From NCBI GenBank assembly GCA_003139795.1, contig PLGM01000101.1, forward strand, positions 7,971 through 71,970: 64,000 bases of DNA, in the 5' to 3' direction. The notes below the pieces were generated by a model that saw only the letters and a list, made by a program, of their open reading frames with translations, was not told the DNA's origin and did not search any database. The position numbers were made by a program, and so were the translations under genes. This DNA is from Acidobacteriaceae bacterium. Lineage in GTDB: Bacteria > Acidobacteriota > Terriglobia > Terriglobales > Acidobacteriaceae. Shown piece after piece: positions 1 through 8,493 of this stretch (position 1 is the stretch's first letter; every line of letters starts with the position of its first letter).

Positions 1-325
1 GGGGAACGGTCTCTGGAGCAGTGTAGCAAAGCCCGCTCCGCGCAGACTGCTCCTTGGCCCTGGTAGGCAGGGATGCGCAAAAAGGGTTCCGGAAGGGTCC
101 AGATGCCTCCTCGGCGCCAGTTCAGCCGGGGCCCCTCTCCTTCGCGATACCGGTCAGATTCTCCCCGCATTGGTTCGATTCTCCCCGCCCCCCATTACTT
201 TTTGACTGAAAACCGGCACAAAATCAGGGCAAGGTACTACTAAAGAGTCACTTAAGTGCCGACAAAGAGGGAGATTCAAGATCGTCAACAGCGGATAGAT
301 TTGTATCTGAACTTGGGGGACCAAT
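1..325. other. Intergenic start of window, no gene seen
   Basis: No convincing coding region is seen; the minus-strand ORF reaching into this stretch mostly overlaps the ATPase gene and looks like a shadow. Two copies of GATTCTCCCCGC lie near 158 and 178, and a perfect 10-bp palindrome CACTTAAGTG lies at 249-258 about 70 bases before the ATPase start, where an operator or promoter would be expected. A GGGGGA ribosome binding site sits just before the ATG at 326. Confidence 0.5.
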
Positions 326-1633
326 ATGGCGACACTTCTATCGATGTACGGATACGACAACGACGACGATTTTGTCGAATCTGGGCCCGTTTCCGGGCCG
401 ACCCACAAGCCCCAGACCATCGCGGCACTTGATGTGCGTCAGTCAATTCTCGAGGATATTGCGCTAAAGACTCTCTATCTGTCCGGTTCGCTCTCCGTTC
501 TTGAGCTATCCAACAGGACCCAGCTCAGCTACGAAGTGGCAAACGAACTGTTTTGCAAGCTGCGCGCGGAATTGCTCTGCCAGGTCACTGGAATGACCGG
601 CACGGTCCCTCAGATCGCCATCACATCTCAGGGCAGATCGCGAGCTGTGGACCTTCTCGCCCAGAGCCATTATTCCGGCGCTGCGCCAGTATCGTTTGAG
701 AGCTACGCTGAGCAGACCAGGAAACAGAGCGTCAAGAAGGTGGAGGTGCACGCCGCCCATGTCAAGCGGGCATTTTCCCATCTGGTCATCGAAAATGAGA
801 TGTTACGGCAGCTCGGAACGGCACTCAACTCCGGTAGCTCCGTTTTTCTCTATGGGCCGCCTGGAACTGGAAAGACGACCGTGGCCGAAGGGCTATCGCG
901 GGTGCTCGCCGACGATGAGGTTTGGATCCCGTACGCGGTGGAAGTGGATGGTCAGATCATTACGATTTACGATCCGTCAATCCACAAGCGTGTACCGGAG
1001 TCGGAGCCCAAAAACCACGACTCCCGCTGGGTGCTCTGCCATCGCCCCGCGGTTTTGGTCGGCGGAGAGTTGACGGCCGAGATGCTGGACTTGCAATTCA
1101 ACCCGACTACAAAATTCTATGTCGCCCCCGCGCAGATGAAAGCCAATAACGGCGTCCTGATCATCGATGATTTCGGACGGCAGAGAATTCGCCCGGACGA
1201 ACTGCTGAACCGCTGGGTCGTTCCCCTCGATCGGAGGATCGATTTTCTGACTCTGGCAGGAGGCAAGAAGATCGAGGTCCCGTTCGAAATGCTGATCGTA
1301 TTTGCGTCCAATATGGATCCGGCCGAACTGGTGGATCCCGCCTTCCTGCGAAGGATTCAAACCAAGATCAGAATCGGCGAAGTTTCAGACGACAATTTCA
1401 ATGAAATCTTCTGCCGGGTTGCCGCTCAGAATCAAGTCCCCTTTGACATCGGCATACCCAACGATCTGATCGATTTCATTCACGTGACCCTGAAGCAAGA
1501 GTTGCGATCGTGCTATCCGCGGGATATTGTGAACCAGGTCTGCTGGGCCGCGCAATATGAAGGCAGAAAGCCGTATCTCGATCGCTCGGCCTTGAAACAG
1601 GCAGTTGAGGCTTACTTTCTGGCAAAGTCCTAG
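326..1633 (+). CDS. AAA+ ATPase with N-terminal helical/winged-helix-like region
   Basis: Predicted cytoplasmic ATPase of 435 residues. Walker A GPPGTGKT is at about 177-184, Walker B GVLIIDDFG at about 276-284 (Asp-Asp where many AAA+ proteins have Asp-Glu), a sensor-1-like Asn in FASNMDP, and a sensor-2-like Arg pair in FLRRIQTKI. Residues 30-130 look like a winged-helix or helical adaptor (VLELSNRTQLSYEVANELF). The start at 326 has a GGGGGA site. The fold resembles MoxR/dynein-type AAA+ ATPases, which act as chaperones or switches for partner proteins, but no partner such as a VWA protein lies next to it. The gene stands alone and ends at a 7-bp inverted repeat (TAGAGGC/GCCTCTA) that includes its stop codon. 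The substrate is unknown. Confidence 0.75.
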   Translation: MATLLSMYGYDNDDDFVESGPVSGPTHKPQTIAALDVRQSILEDIALKTLYLSGSLSVLELSNRTQLSYEVANELFCKLRAELLCQVTGMTGTVPQIAITSQGRSRAVDLLAQSHYSGAAPVSFESYAEQTRKQSVKKVEVHAAHVKRAFSHLVIENEMLRQLGTALNSGSSVFLYGPPGTGKTTVAEGLSRVLADDEVWIPYAVEVDGQIITIYDPSIHKRVPESEPKNHDSRWVLCHRPAVLVGGELTAEMLDLQFNPTTKFYVAPAQMKANNGVLIIDDFGRQRIRPDELLNRWVVPLDRRIDFLTLAGGKKIEVPFEMLIVFASNMDPAELVDPAFLRRIQTKIRIGEVSDDNFNEIFCRVAAQNQVPFDIGIPNDLIDFIHVTLKQELRSCYPRDIVNQVCWAAQYEGRKPYLDRSALKQAVEAYFLAKS

Positions 1634-1658
1634 AGGCCCTCGATGGAGCCGCCTCTAG

Positions 1659-1776
1659 TACCGCGACCGTGTGATTGTGAAATGTCGACGATGAGGATCT
1701 GGGTGGCCCCGGTCTCGTCCGCCGCGGCGGACTGCGGCGGAAGACCTGGGAGACGACATATCCACACGGTCGCGGT
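1659..1776. repeat. 118-bp palindromic repeat, copy A
   Basis: Begins TACCGCGACCGTGTG and ends with the inverse complement CACACGGTCGCGGT. The centre holds a second inverted repeat built from GGTCTCGTCCGCCGC and GCGGCGGAAGACC. It has the same length and order as copy B and differs at roughly ten positions. The ends and length suggest a REP/MITE-like non-autonomous element, but no transposase is present in the window. Confidence 0.8.
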
Positions 1777-1787
1777 CCTGGGAGTCT

Positions 1788-1896
1788 GTCGGGAATAGGT
1801 TTTTCATCCTTTAGAATCAATAACTTACGAATTCTACATTTTACGTAAGCAGTTGATTCTAAATGGGTTAGGCTGCGTAAATCTCCTGTTTCCGAC
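1788..1896. repeat. Nested imperfect hairpin between the two repeats
   Basis: Three nested pairs of inverted arms share one centre: GTCGGGAATAGG/CCTGTTTCCGAC (1788-1799 with 1885-1896, 10 of 12 paired), TTTAGAATCAA/TTGATTCTAAA (1810-1820 with 1853-1863, perfect) and CTTACG/CGTAAG (1824-1829 with 1844-1849). It is AT-rich compared with its surroundings. It could be a structured RNA, a second small mobile element or a protein binding region. Confidence 0.65.
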
Positions 1897-1906
1897 ACAC
1901 TCCAAG

Positions 1907-2024
1907 TACCGCGACCGTGTGGTTGTGAAATGTCGACGATTAGGATCTGGGTGGCTCCAGGTCTTCCGCCGTGGCGGACCGCGGCGGAAGACCTGGGAGA
2001 CGACATATCCACACGGTCGCGGTA
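1907..2024. repeat. 118-bp palindromic repeat, copy B
   Basis: Perfect 16-bp terminal inverted repeats (TACCGCGACCGTGTGG and its complement) and a perfect internal 15-bp inverted repeat, CCAGGTCTTCCGCCG with CGGCGGAAGACCTGG. It is in the same orientation as copy A, 130 bases downstream. Both arm sets are more nearly perfect here than in copy A. Confidence 0.82.
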
Positions 2025-2131
2025 CTGGAATCCGCGCTTTATGCGGGAATCGCCGGGCCGGCAGATGGGCTCGCGGACAGCCGGTCACGCACGCGCCTTC
2101 AATGGCCGCAAATCTCCTCGAACACTCTCCT

Positions 2132-3484
2132 TCAGGCCAGCTTCATTGCATCCGGGTCCCAGTGGACGATTGTTCCGCGGTCGATGCTGAGATTGCTCAG
2201 CAGTGCGGCTCCGGCTGCCCGGTAACCGAAAACAGCATCTTCCACCACCGGCTTGCGGGATCGCACCGCTTCAAAGAAATTTCTGAAGTGGTCGTAGCTG
2301 TCGACATATCCGTCCGGCGCTACATACTTCTCGTATCCCACCGGCGGCTCTCCTTCGGGGTGCGGGCGCGGATACTTCTTCCGGTAGTCCTCCAGAATGA
2401 GCTTTTGCATCGCTTCAGGGAAGGTCTCAATCATCAATCCGGGTTCCTTCTCGCGCGGCACGCGGTTGACGCTCACTGAGTTGCCGGCGATCTCCATTGT
2501 GCCTTCCGAACCCGTAAAGATCAGCCCTTCGCTCTCCTCGCCGCCGTCCACAAAGTTCACGCGGAGGCTCAGGTTGAATCCCTCCCGATAGTCGAACAGA
2601 CCCAGCATCACGTCCGGCACGTCCCTGCCGTCTTTCCAGAAGCGCAGTGCTCCGGTGGCCATGCCCCGCGTGGGCCCGTTTGACCCGGTAATGAAGTGTG
2701 TTCCGCTGAACAGATGCACAAACAGGTCGCCGGCCACGCCGCTTCCGTAAGCCTTCCACTTGCGCCACTGGAAGAAGTGTTCGGCATTGAAGGGAATCTT
2801 CGGCGCGGTGCCCAAAAAACGCGGCCAGTCGCAGGTCTCCGTCGAGGCATCCGGCGGAACCGTGTAGCTCCAGGCGCCCGTGGCCGAATTGCGGTCCCAG
2901 CGCGCGGTCACCATGTTGAGCTGGCCGATGGCCCCCGCGGCGAGGAGTTCTTTCGCCTTGGCATAAATTACCGAGCTCACGCGCTGGCTGCCGATCTGGA
3001 GAATGCGTCCAGTTGAGTGCGCGGTCTCGATCATCGCCGGCCCATCCGCGTACAAATGGATCATCGGCTTCTCGCAATACACATCCTTGCCGGCCTTCAT
3101 GGCGTCCACCGAGGCTTGCTTGTGCCAATGATCGGGCGTGCCGATGATGACCGCGTCGATGTCCTTGCGCGCCAGAATCTCGCCGTAGTCGCGCGTGGTG
3201 AAGGTGTCCGTGCCCCAGATCTCCTTGCTGTGGTCCAGTCGGCCGTTGTAGCAGTCGGCCACGGCCACCAGCTTTACGCCCGGAACCTGCACCGCAACCT
3301 TGGTATCAAACTGCCCCTGGCCCCCCGCGCCGATCAGCGCGATCTGAATGTTGTCGTTGGCCGAGACCGGCCTGGCCGGCTCGTTTTGAACTGCGGCCAA
3401 CGCATGCAGCCTGGCTCCCAGCAACGTCCCCGCCGATGCCGCGCCCGCCACCCTGAGAAAATTCCTGCGATTCAGTTCGTTCAC
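2132..3484 (-). CDS. Gfo/Idh/MocA-family oxidoreductase with Tat signal
   Basis: NAD(P)-dependent sugar or inositol dehydrogenase-type enzyme, 450 residues, probably exported folded. I start it at the GTG at 3484 rather than the upstream ATG because GGAGGAGCTAAA precedes it and the protein then opens with a twin-arginine signal (RRNFLRVAGAASAG). The Rossmann motif GAGGQGQFD is near residue 52, the family EKP motif is in VYCEKPMIHL, and a typical C-terminal sheet domain follows, with GDLFVHLF where the catalytic His is expected. Tat-exported members are common in Acidobacteria and Planctomycetes and are thought to act on sugars in the periplasm. The exact substrate cannot be read from the sequence. 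Confidence 0.88.
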   Translation of the reverse strand: MNELNRRNFLRVAGAASAGTLLGARLHALAAVQNEPARPVSANDNIQIALIGAGGQGQFDTKVAVQVPGVKLVAVADCYNGRLDHSKEIWGTDTFTTRDYGEILARKDIDAVIIGTPDHWHKQASVDAMKAGKDVYCEKPMIHLYADGPAMIETAHSTGRILQIGSQRVSSVIYAKAKELLAAGAIGQLNMVTARWDRNSATGAWSYTVPPDASTETCDWPRFLGTAPKIPFNAEHFFQWRKWKAYGSGVAGDLFVHLFSGTHFITGSNGPTRGMATGALRFWKDGRDVPDVMLGLFDYREGFNLSLRVNFVDGGEESEGLIFTGSEGTMEIAGNSVSVNRVPREKEPGLMIETFPEAMQKLILEDYRKKYPRPHPEGEPPVGYEKYVAPDGYVDSYDHFRNFFEAVRSRKPVVEDAVFGYRAAGAALLSNLSIDRGTIVHWDPDAMKLA

Positions 3485-3581
3485 TTTAGCTCCTCCGAAC
3501 TTCAAAGATTTCCGCCGCATACAACAATACACGCGCCGGGCGGGTCGCATCACAGGGAACTTCGCCCTGTCGGCAGGCCCA

Positions 3582-4298
3582 TTAGCATCGCATGGTCTTC
3601 CGCTTTTTGCCGACGCGCCCGGCGGCTTCGATTTTCTCGATGTAGGCCGTGGCCAGCGGCACTTTGCAGGCAGTGTCGCCCATATGCACCGAGACTGCGC
3701 CAATCCGGCGCGCAATGGCTTTGGCTTGCTTCAGCAGAGGCTTCACATAGCCTCCCACGGAGATCACAAAAGTGTTCATCGTGTAGCGAATCCGGTTCGG
3801 CGCGCTCCCGATTTGCTTGACGACCGTATCGAGAAGATTCTCGATTTCGCCAAGGTCCAGGGCTTCATCCGCTTTCGTAGCCACGAGCCCGGAATACGTG
3901 GACCAGCCGGCGGCGGCGATGTGCTCCTTCTTCGACTTGATCCATTCCAGGGCCAATGCGCGGCCGTGCGGATTCTCAACGGTCAGCCAGGGAATCGTGT
4001 ATTCGGAGATCATTTGCAGGCCCCCCGCACTCTCGGCCCAAGCGTTCAACTGTGTGCGGGTCAGCTTCGCGCCGTCGGCCACCATTCCGGCGAGGTACAT
4101 GGCGTCCATGTTGCCGGTTTCGTAGAGTTCGCAGGCCAGAGCCTGCTGGCCTTTGATGGATTTCGCGATGACCTTCAGGTCCGCGACGCTGACCCCGAAG
4201 ACGCGCTCCGGCGCCATGCCGTGACGAGCATAGATCTTCCGCGTCTGCTCTTTGCCTTTGCTCTTCAGGTCGGCCATGATGGAGGTGACGGTCGGCAT
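3582..4298 (-). CDS. AlkD-like DNA alkylation repair protein
   Basis: 238-residue all-helical HEAT-repeat protein of the AlkD/AlkC superfamily, whose studied members are DNA glycosylases removing positively charged alkylated purines. Recognisable segments are the N-terminal TRKIYARHG and VSVADLK, a central tryptophan region (GLQMISEYTIPWL, GWSTYSGLV) and a basic tail (GKKRKTMRC). The ATG at 4298 follows AGGAGAACTTT, so the 41-residue upstream extension of the ORF was dropped. It is divergent from recG, another DNA repair gene, across 155 bases. I did not verify each catalytic residue, so the activity is inferred from the family. Confidence 0.82.
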   Translation of the reverse strand: MPTVTSIMADLKSKGKEQTRKIYARHGMAPERVFGVSVADLKVIAKSIKGQQALACELYETGNMDAMYLAGMVADGAKLTRTQLNAWAESAGGLQMISEYTIPWLTVENPHGRALALEWIKSKKEHIAAAGWSTYSGLVATKADEALDLGEIENLLDTVVKQIGSAPNRIRYTMNTFVISVGGYVKPLLKQAKAIARRIGAVSVHMGDTACKVPLATAYIEKIEAAGRVGKKRKTMRC

Positions 4299-4453
4299 AA
4301 AGTTCTCCTTGTGAGGGCAACCGGGGCCCGGTCTGTTGCGCGCGAATCGCAATGCGAGGATTATGGATGCGGTTCGGGTGAAATGCAACCGCCAGAATAG
4401 TACGGGCGAGGGCGGGCCCACAACCTGGAGACAAATGCTTTAGCATCCAAATT

Positions 4454-6757
4454 GTGCCCGGCCTCGATACTCCAGTCATGTATGTGCGCGGCGTGGGTCC
4501 GCGCGTGGCCAAGATGCTCGCCGTCAAGGGCATCCAGACCGCCGAGGACCTGCTCTACCACCTGCCCTTCCGCTATGAGGACCGCCAGCACCCGCGCAGC
4601 CTGGACGAACTGAAGCCCGGCGAGATGGCAAGCGTCATCGCGGAGGTGCGGGGCTCGGCGCTGTTGCGCACCCGCAGGATGCCCATCTTCGAGTTGACCG
4701 TGGGACAGGGCCGCTGCGCGTTGAAGTGCATCTGGTTCAACGGAAGCTATTTGAGCGGCAAGTTTCACGCCGGGCAGACGGTGGCCGTCTACGGCAAGGT
4801 CGAGCCGTCGCGCTCCACAAGCAATTTGAAGATGATCCAGCCGCAGTTCGAGGTGCTGCCCGACGCGAGCGATGACGCCGAAACGCGGCTGCTTGAAGTG
4901 GGCCGCATCACGCCGGTCTACGAGTCGCTGGGCGGGGCGCGGCTGGCCTCGCGCTGGCAGCGAAAGACGATCTTCAACCTGCTGGAGGCGGTGCGCGGCG
5001 CGGTGCCGGAGTGCCTGCCGAGGGAGATGCTGGCCCGGCTCGACCTGCCGGAGCGCGAGACCGCGCTGCGCGAGGTTCATTTTCCGCCTGAAGGCACGCC
5101 TTTTGCCCAGTTGCAAAGCTGGGCGACGCCCTCTCACCGGCGGCTGATCTTCGAGGAACTGTTCTTTCTGGAACTGGGCCTGGAGCTGAAGCGCCGCCGC
5201 ATGAGGGAGCGCGCCGGCATCGCGTTTGCCACCACCGACAAGGTTCGCGAGGCCATCCGCGAGGTGCTGCCGTTTCATCCCACCAAGGCGCAGAAGCGGG
5301 CGCTGGGCGAGATTGTGGCCGACATGCGCAGCGCGAGCCCCATGCGCCGCCTGCTGCAGGGCGATGTGGGATCGGGCAAGACCATCGTCGCGCTGCAGGC
5401 CATGCTGGTGGCCATGGAAAACGGCTACCAGGCGGCGCTGATGGCGCCCACCGAGATCCTGGCCACACAGCACTTTCTGGCCGCGCGCAAACTGCTGGAG
5501 CGGTCGAGCCGCAAGCCGCGCGTGGTGCTGCTCACCGGCTCTCTCGATGAAGACCGCAAGCGCCACACCCGCGGCGAGATCAACCGCGGCGAGGCGCAAC
5601 TGGTGATCGGGACTCATGCCCTCATTGAGGAAAAAGTCGAGTTCGACCGGCTGGGGCTGGTGGTCGTCGATGAGCAGCATCGCTTCGGCGTGCTGCAACG
5701 CTTCAAGCTGATGAAGAAACCCAACCAGGCCGAGCCGGACGTGCTGGTGATGACCGCAACGCCGATTCCGCGCACGCTGGCGCTGTCGCTCTACGGCGAT
5801 CTGGACGTGAGCGTCCTGGATGAGCTGCCGCCGGGACGGACGCCCATCGTCACGCGGCGGGTTCCGGGCGAGGAAGCGGAAAAAGTGTGGGAGTTCGTTC
5901 GCAAACAGGTGGCGCAGGGCCGGCAGGCTTACATCGTCTACCCAGTGATCGAGGGAACCAAAGAGGACCAGCCGGAGCTGGATTTCTCCCACGACGACGC
6001 GGAGGCCGGCCTTGAGCCGCCGCCGCCGACTGCGCGCATGGCCGCTCGCAAATCCACCCGCAAGGGTAAGACGGCGGAGCTGTTCCCGAAGGCCGCGCAG
6101 GAAGCGAATCCTGGGGCCAAGTCGGGGCTCAAATCCGCCGTGGAGATGCACGAAAAGCTGCGCACCGGCCCGCTCGCCGGCCTGCGCGTAGCGCTGCTCC
6201 ATGGCCGCCTGGACGCCGACGAGAAAGAGATCATCATGCGCCGCTTTCAGCGCGGCGAGATCGACGTGCTGGTGGCCACCACCGTCATCGAGGTCGGCGT
6301 CGATGTGCCCAACGCCACCCTGATGGTGGTGGAGCACGCGGAGCGATTTGGCCTGGCGCAGTTGCACCAGTTGCGCGGCCGGGTGGGCCGTGGAGCGGCC
6401 AAAAGCTACTGTATTCTGATGACCGGCCCGCGCGTCTCACCGCTCGGCGAGGAACGCCTGAACGCCATGGTGCGCACCCAGGACGGATTCGAGCTGGCGG
6501 AGCTGGACCTGAACCTGCGCGGCCCCGGCGAGTTTTTCGGAACCCGGCAGGCCGGCCTGCCCGACTTTCGCGTGGCCAACCTGGTGCGCGACCGGCAGTT
6601 GCTGGAGCTGGCCAAGATGGAGGCCGCCCGCTTTGCCAACGCTCCCGGCACCGATAAAGCCAGGGCCGGCGAAGTGACTGACGCCGAGCGGGCGCGCGTG
6701 TGGGCGCGGCTCAAAGAGGCGTGGCAGCGCCGCTATGGGCTGGTGGAGGCCGGTTGA
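4454..6757 (+). CDS. recG: ATP-dependent DNA helicase RecG
   Basis: Helicase that remodels stalled forks and branch-migrates junctions. The N-terminal wedge/OB region opens with a helix-hairpin motif (RGVGPRVAKMLAVKGI), then come Walker A GDVGSGKT at 303-310, DEQH at 406-409, MTATPIPRTLA and the C-terminal LRGRVGRG. The start is a GTG at 4454. At 767 residues it exceeds E. coli RecG (693), largely through a Pro/Lys/Glu-rich insertion of about 50 residues near 505-560, between helicase motifs of the second RecA lobe (PPPPTARMAARKSTRKGK). The catalytic motifs look intact. Confidence 0.97.
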   Translation: MPGLDTPVMYVRGVGPRVAKMLAVKGIQTAEDLLYHLPFRYEDRQHPRSLDELKPGEMASVIAEVRGSALLRTRRMPIFELTVGQGRCALKCIWFNGSYLSGKFHAGQTVAVYGKVEPSRSTSNLKMIQPQFEVLPDASDDAETRLLEVGRITPVYESLGGARLASRWQRKTIFNLLEAVRGAVPECLPREMLARLDLPERETALREVHFPPEGTPFAQLQSWATPSHRRLIFEELFFLELGLELKRRRMRERAGIAFATTDKVREAIREVLPFHPTKAQKRALGEIVADMRSASPMRRLLQGDVGSGKTIVALQAMLVAMENGYQAALMAPTEILATQHFLAARKLLERSSRKPRVVLLTGSLDEDRKRHTRGEINRGEAQLVIGTHALIEEKVEFDRLGLVVVDEQHRFGVLQRFKLMKKPNQAEPDVLVMTATPIPRTLALSLYGDLDVSVLDELPPGRTPIVTRRVPGEEAEKVWEFVRKQVAQGRQAYIVYPVIEGTKEDQPELDFSHDDAEAGLEPPPPTARMAARKSTRKGKTAELFPKAAQEANPGAKSGLKSAVEMHEKLRTGPLAGLRVALLHGRLDADEKEIIMRRFQRGEIDVLVATTVIEVGVDVPNATLMVVEHAERFGLAQLHQLRGRVGRGAAKSYCILMTGPRVSPLGEERLNAMVRTQDGFELAELDLNLRGPGEFFGTRQAGLPDFRVANLVRDRQLLELAKMEAARFANAPGTDKARAGEVTDAERARVWARLKEAWQRRYGLVEAG

Positions 6758-6820
6758 AAGCGTAGCCGGCCTTTGCTACGATCAGTGCCGTTCGGCTTCA
6801 TCCGGAGGTTGACGAAATCC

Positions 6821-7372
6821 ATGCTGCGAGTCGCGCTTTTCTTCGCCGCATCCGCCGCCATCCTTCCGTTGTCATGGCGGTCGCTCAAGGATTGGCGCAC
6901 GCACGGCTTCTATCGGTTTTTCGCGTTTGAGCTGCTGCTGGCCCTGATCCTGCTCAACGCGCCGCTGTGGTTTCGCAACCCTCTTTCGGTTCGCCAACTG
7001 GTTTCATGGTTGCTCGGAGCCGTCTCGATCGGGCTGGCGATCGAAGGCTTCCGGCTGCTGCGCGTGATCGGCCGGCCTCGGCCAACCGCCGCCCCTAGCG
7101 CCAATCTCCCTTTTGAGAACACGACTACGCTGGTTACGATAGGCGCGTATCGCTGGATAAGGCATCCCTTGTACGCTTCCCTGCTGGCGCTTGCCTGGAG
7201 CGCCTGGCTCAAGGACCCGCTCGGGACCGGCTCCGTGGCGCTGACCCTGGGCGCAAGCGGCTTTCTGCTGGCGACAGCAATGGCCGAGGAACGGGAGAAT
7301 CTCAAGCGGTTCGGCGCGGCCTATGCCGATTACATGAAGAGTACGCAGCGATTTATTCCATTTCTGTTCTGA
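6821..7372 (+). CDS. Isoprenylcysteine carboxyl methyltransferase-like membrane protein
   Basis: 183-residue membrane protein with four or five hydrophobic segments and the ICMT/PEMT-family C-terminal signature: GAYRWIRHPLYAS, then MAEERENLKRFGAAYADYMKSTQRFIPF. Members bind S-adenosylmethionine at this C-terminal region and methylate lipids or prenylated substrates at the membrane; the bacterial substrate is generally unknown. I prefer the ATG at 6821, preceded by GGAGG at a rather long spacing, over the TTG at 6773. It follows recG by 63 bases in the same direction and may be cotranscribed with it. Confidence 0.82.
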   Translation: MLRVALFFAASAAILPLSWRSLKDWRTHGFYRFFAFELLLALILLNAPLWFRNPLSVRQLVSWLLGAVSIGLAIEGFRLLRVIGRPRPTAAPSANLPFENTTTLVTIGAYRWIRHPLYASLLALAWSAWLKDPLGTGSVALTLGASGFLLATAMAEERENLKRFGAAYADYMKSTQRFIPFLF

Positions 7373-7417
7373 AATCGGAATCGACGCGGGCCGTTTCGGA
7401 TGGATCCGATGGCCCGA

Positions 7418-7810
7418 TCAGGCCGCTTCCGGGGCCGCGGAGCCATGCACCATCTCCACCGGAAACGTTTGAATCTCCAGGTCGATGCTGGCGATCTCGG
7501 CGCCGCAGTCGCGCTGATGGCTGCGGGTGCACTGGCACAGCTCGGTAAAGCGGATATGCCCGCTCTGGCTCAGTTCCAGCCCCGCGGCGATCAACACACT
7601 GTAGATATCCACACAGGCCTGGCGCTCGAACTCGAACAACATGTTCACTGCGCCGGTATCGTTTGCGCCGCGGCTCAGAACCCAGCCCCCGCAGCCGAGA
7701 ATGGCGCCGGTGAGGGTCTGGACCAGTCGAGAGGGCTCCTCGATGGAGACGGCCTTCATCTGCATCGCCCAAGGTATGCTCATCGCTTGCCCCGCGTAGC
7801 GGCTTGGCAT
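7418..7810 (-). CDS. Conserved hypothetical small protein, possibly ACT-like
   Basis: 130-residue soluble protein; as far as I recall it is conserved in Acidobacteria with no assigned function. The order of strand and helix in LVQTLTGAILGCGGWVLSRG and VNMLFEFERQACVDIYSVLIAAGLEL suggests an ACT-like or similar ferredoxin fold, followed by a Cys-rich turn (ELCQCTRSHQRDCG). That fold is only my inference. The start at 7810 follows GAGGCTGACA; methionines at 7783 and 7765 are alternatives. The track ORF reaching 8458 overlaps acpS and was cut back. It is convergent with the methyltransferase gene. Confidence 0.65.
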   Translation of the reverse strand: MPSRYAGQAMSIPWAMQMKAVSIEEPSRLVQTLTGAILGCGGWVLSRGANDTGAVNMLFEFERQACVDIYSVLIAAGLELSQSGHIRFTELCQCTRSHQRDCGAEIASIDLEIQTFPVEMVHGSAAPEAA

Positions 7811-8050
7811 TGTCAGCCTCACACCGGTCTTATCGGAGCCGCGCAGAACAGCATAACGATTGTGCAGGAGTCGAACGGCCCTTGACCGGCTTTGAAACAT
7901 GCGCGCATCACAGGGGTCCGGCGGTCCTGTCAACTGGTAATTGGAGGTGCGCCGGCCAACCCTTGCGAGGCCACGATTCCACGTCGGAACCGGCCAACCG
8001 GAATGGCCACAAACGCAACAAAAGCAAAATGATGTAGCTTGATAGACAGC

Positions 8051-8434
8051 ATGATCCTCGGCTCCGGAATCGATCTGGTAGAGATTGGGCGCATCCAGCA
8101 GTCCATGGACCGCTATGGCAGCCGCTTTCTCGACCGTGTGTACACCGGCGCGGAACAGGCCTACTGCCGGCGCAAGCGCGCGTCCGCGGAAAGCTTTGCC
8201 GCCCGGTTTGCCGCCAAGGAGGCAGGAGCCAAGGCCCTGGGAACGGGCATCAGCCAAGGCGTAAGCTGGCTGGAGATCGAGGTCGTCCGCCAACCGTCCG
8301 GAAGGCCTTCTCTGCAGCTTCACGGGCGCGCCGCCGAGATTGCCGCCCGCCTGGGCGTCGTCCACGCGGCGCTTTCCATCACCCATACTGCCGAGGTTGC
8401 CATGGCCAGTGTGGTGCTCGAGGACGGGCGCTAG
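8051..8434 (+). CDS. acpS: Holo-[acyl-carrier-protein] synthase
   Basis: Transfers 4'-phosphopantetheine from CoA to the serine of acyl carrier protein, activating fatty acid synthesis. At 127 residues it is normal for AcpS. It shows the N-terminal GSGIDLVEIGRI with the Mg-binding Asp, the second metal motif ARFAAKEAGAKAL and the C-terminal HAALSITHTAEVAMA. I start at the ATG at 8051 instead of the TTG at 8039; neither has a strong ribosome binding site. The stop codon lies within a perfect 12-bp palindrome, GGCGCTAGCGCC. Confidence 0.95.
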   Translation: MILGSGIDLVEIGRIQQSMDRYGSRFLDRVYTGAEQAYCRRKRASAESFAARFAAKEAGAKALGTGISQGVSWLEIEVVRQPSGRPSLQLHGRAAEIAARLGVVHAALSITHTAEVAMASVVLEDGR

Positions 8435-8493
8435 CGCCGCCCCTTCTGCTATCCTCAAGGCGATAACCTGCTCATTTCAGCCAAGGGAGCATC

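Larger units (their letters stand above)
1634..2131. other. Intergenic repeat island
   Basis: Non-coding stretch of about 500 bases between the ATPase and the convergent oxidoreductase gene. It is filled by two 118-bp repeats (1659-1776 and 1907-2024) and a nested hairpin between them (1788-1896). The ORFs predicted here on both strands run through the repeats and resemble no protein family I know. Confidence 0.8.

Noticed and set aside
158-195. tRNA-like 3' end (GGTTCGATTC near 170)
   Set aside because: The bases around it do not form a T-stem, and no anticodon arm or acceptor partner is found upstream. It is a 12-bp direct repeat.
2132-3715. Longer oxidoreductase start at 3715
   Set aside because: It would add 77 residues without family similarity before the Tat signal; GGAGGAGCTAAA marks the GTG at 3484.
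4361-6367. 668-residue minus-strand ORF
   Set aside because: Antisense to recG over its whole length, with the same low-complexity composition.
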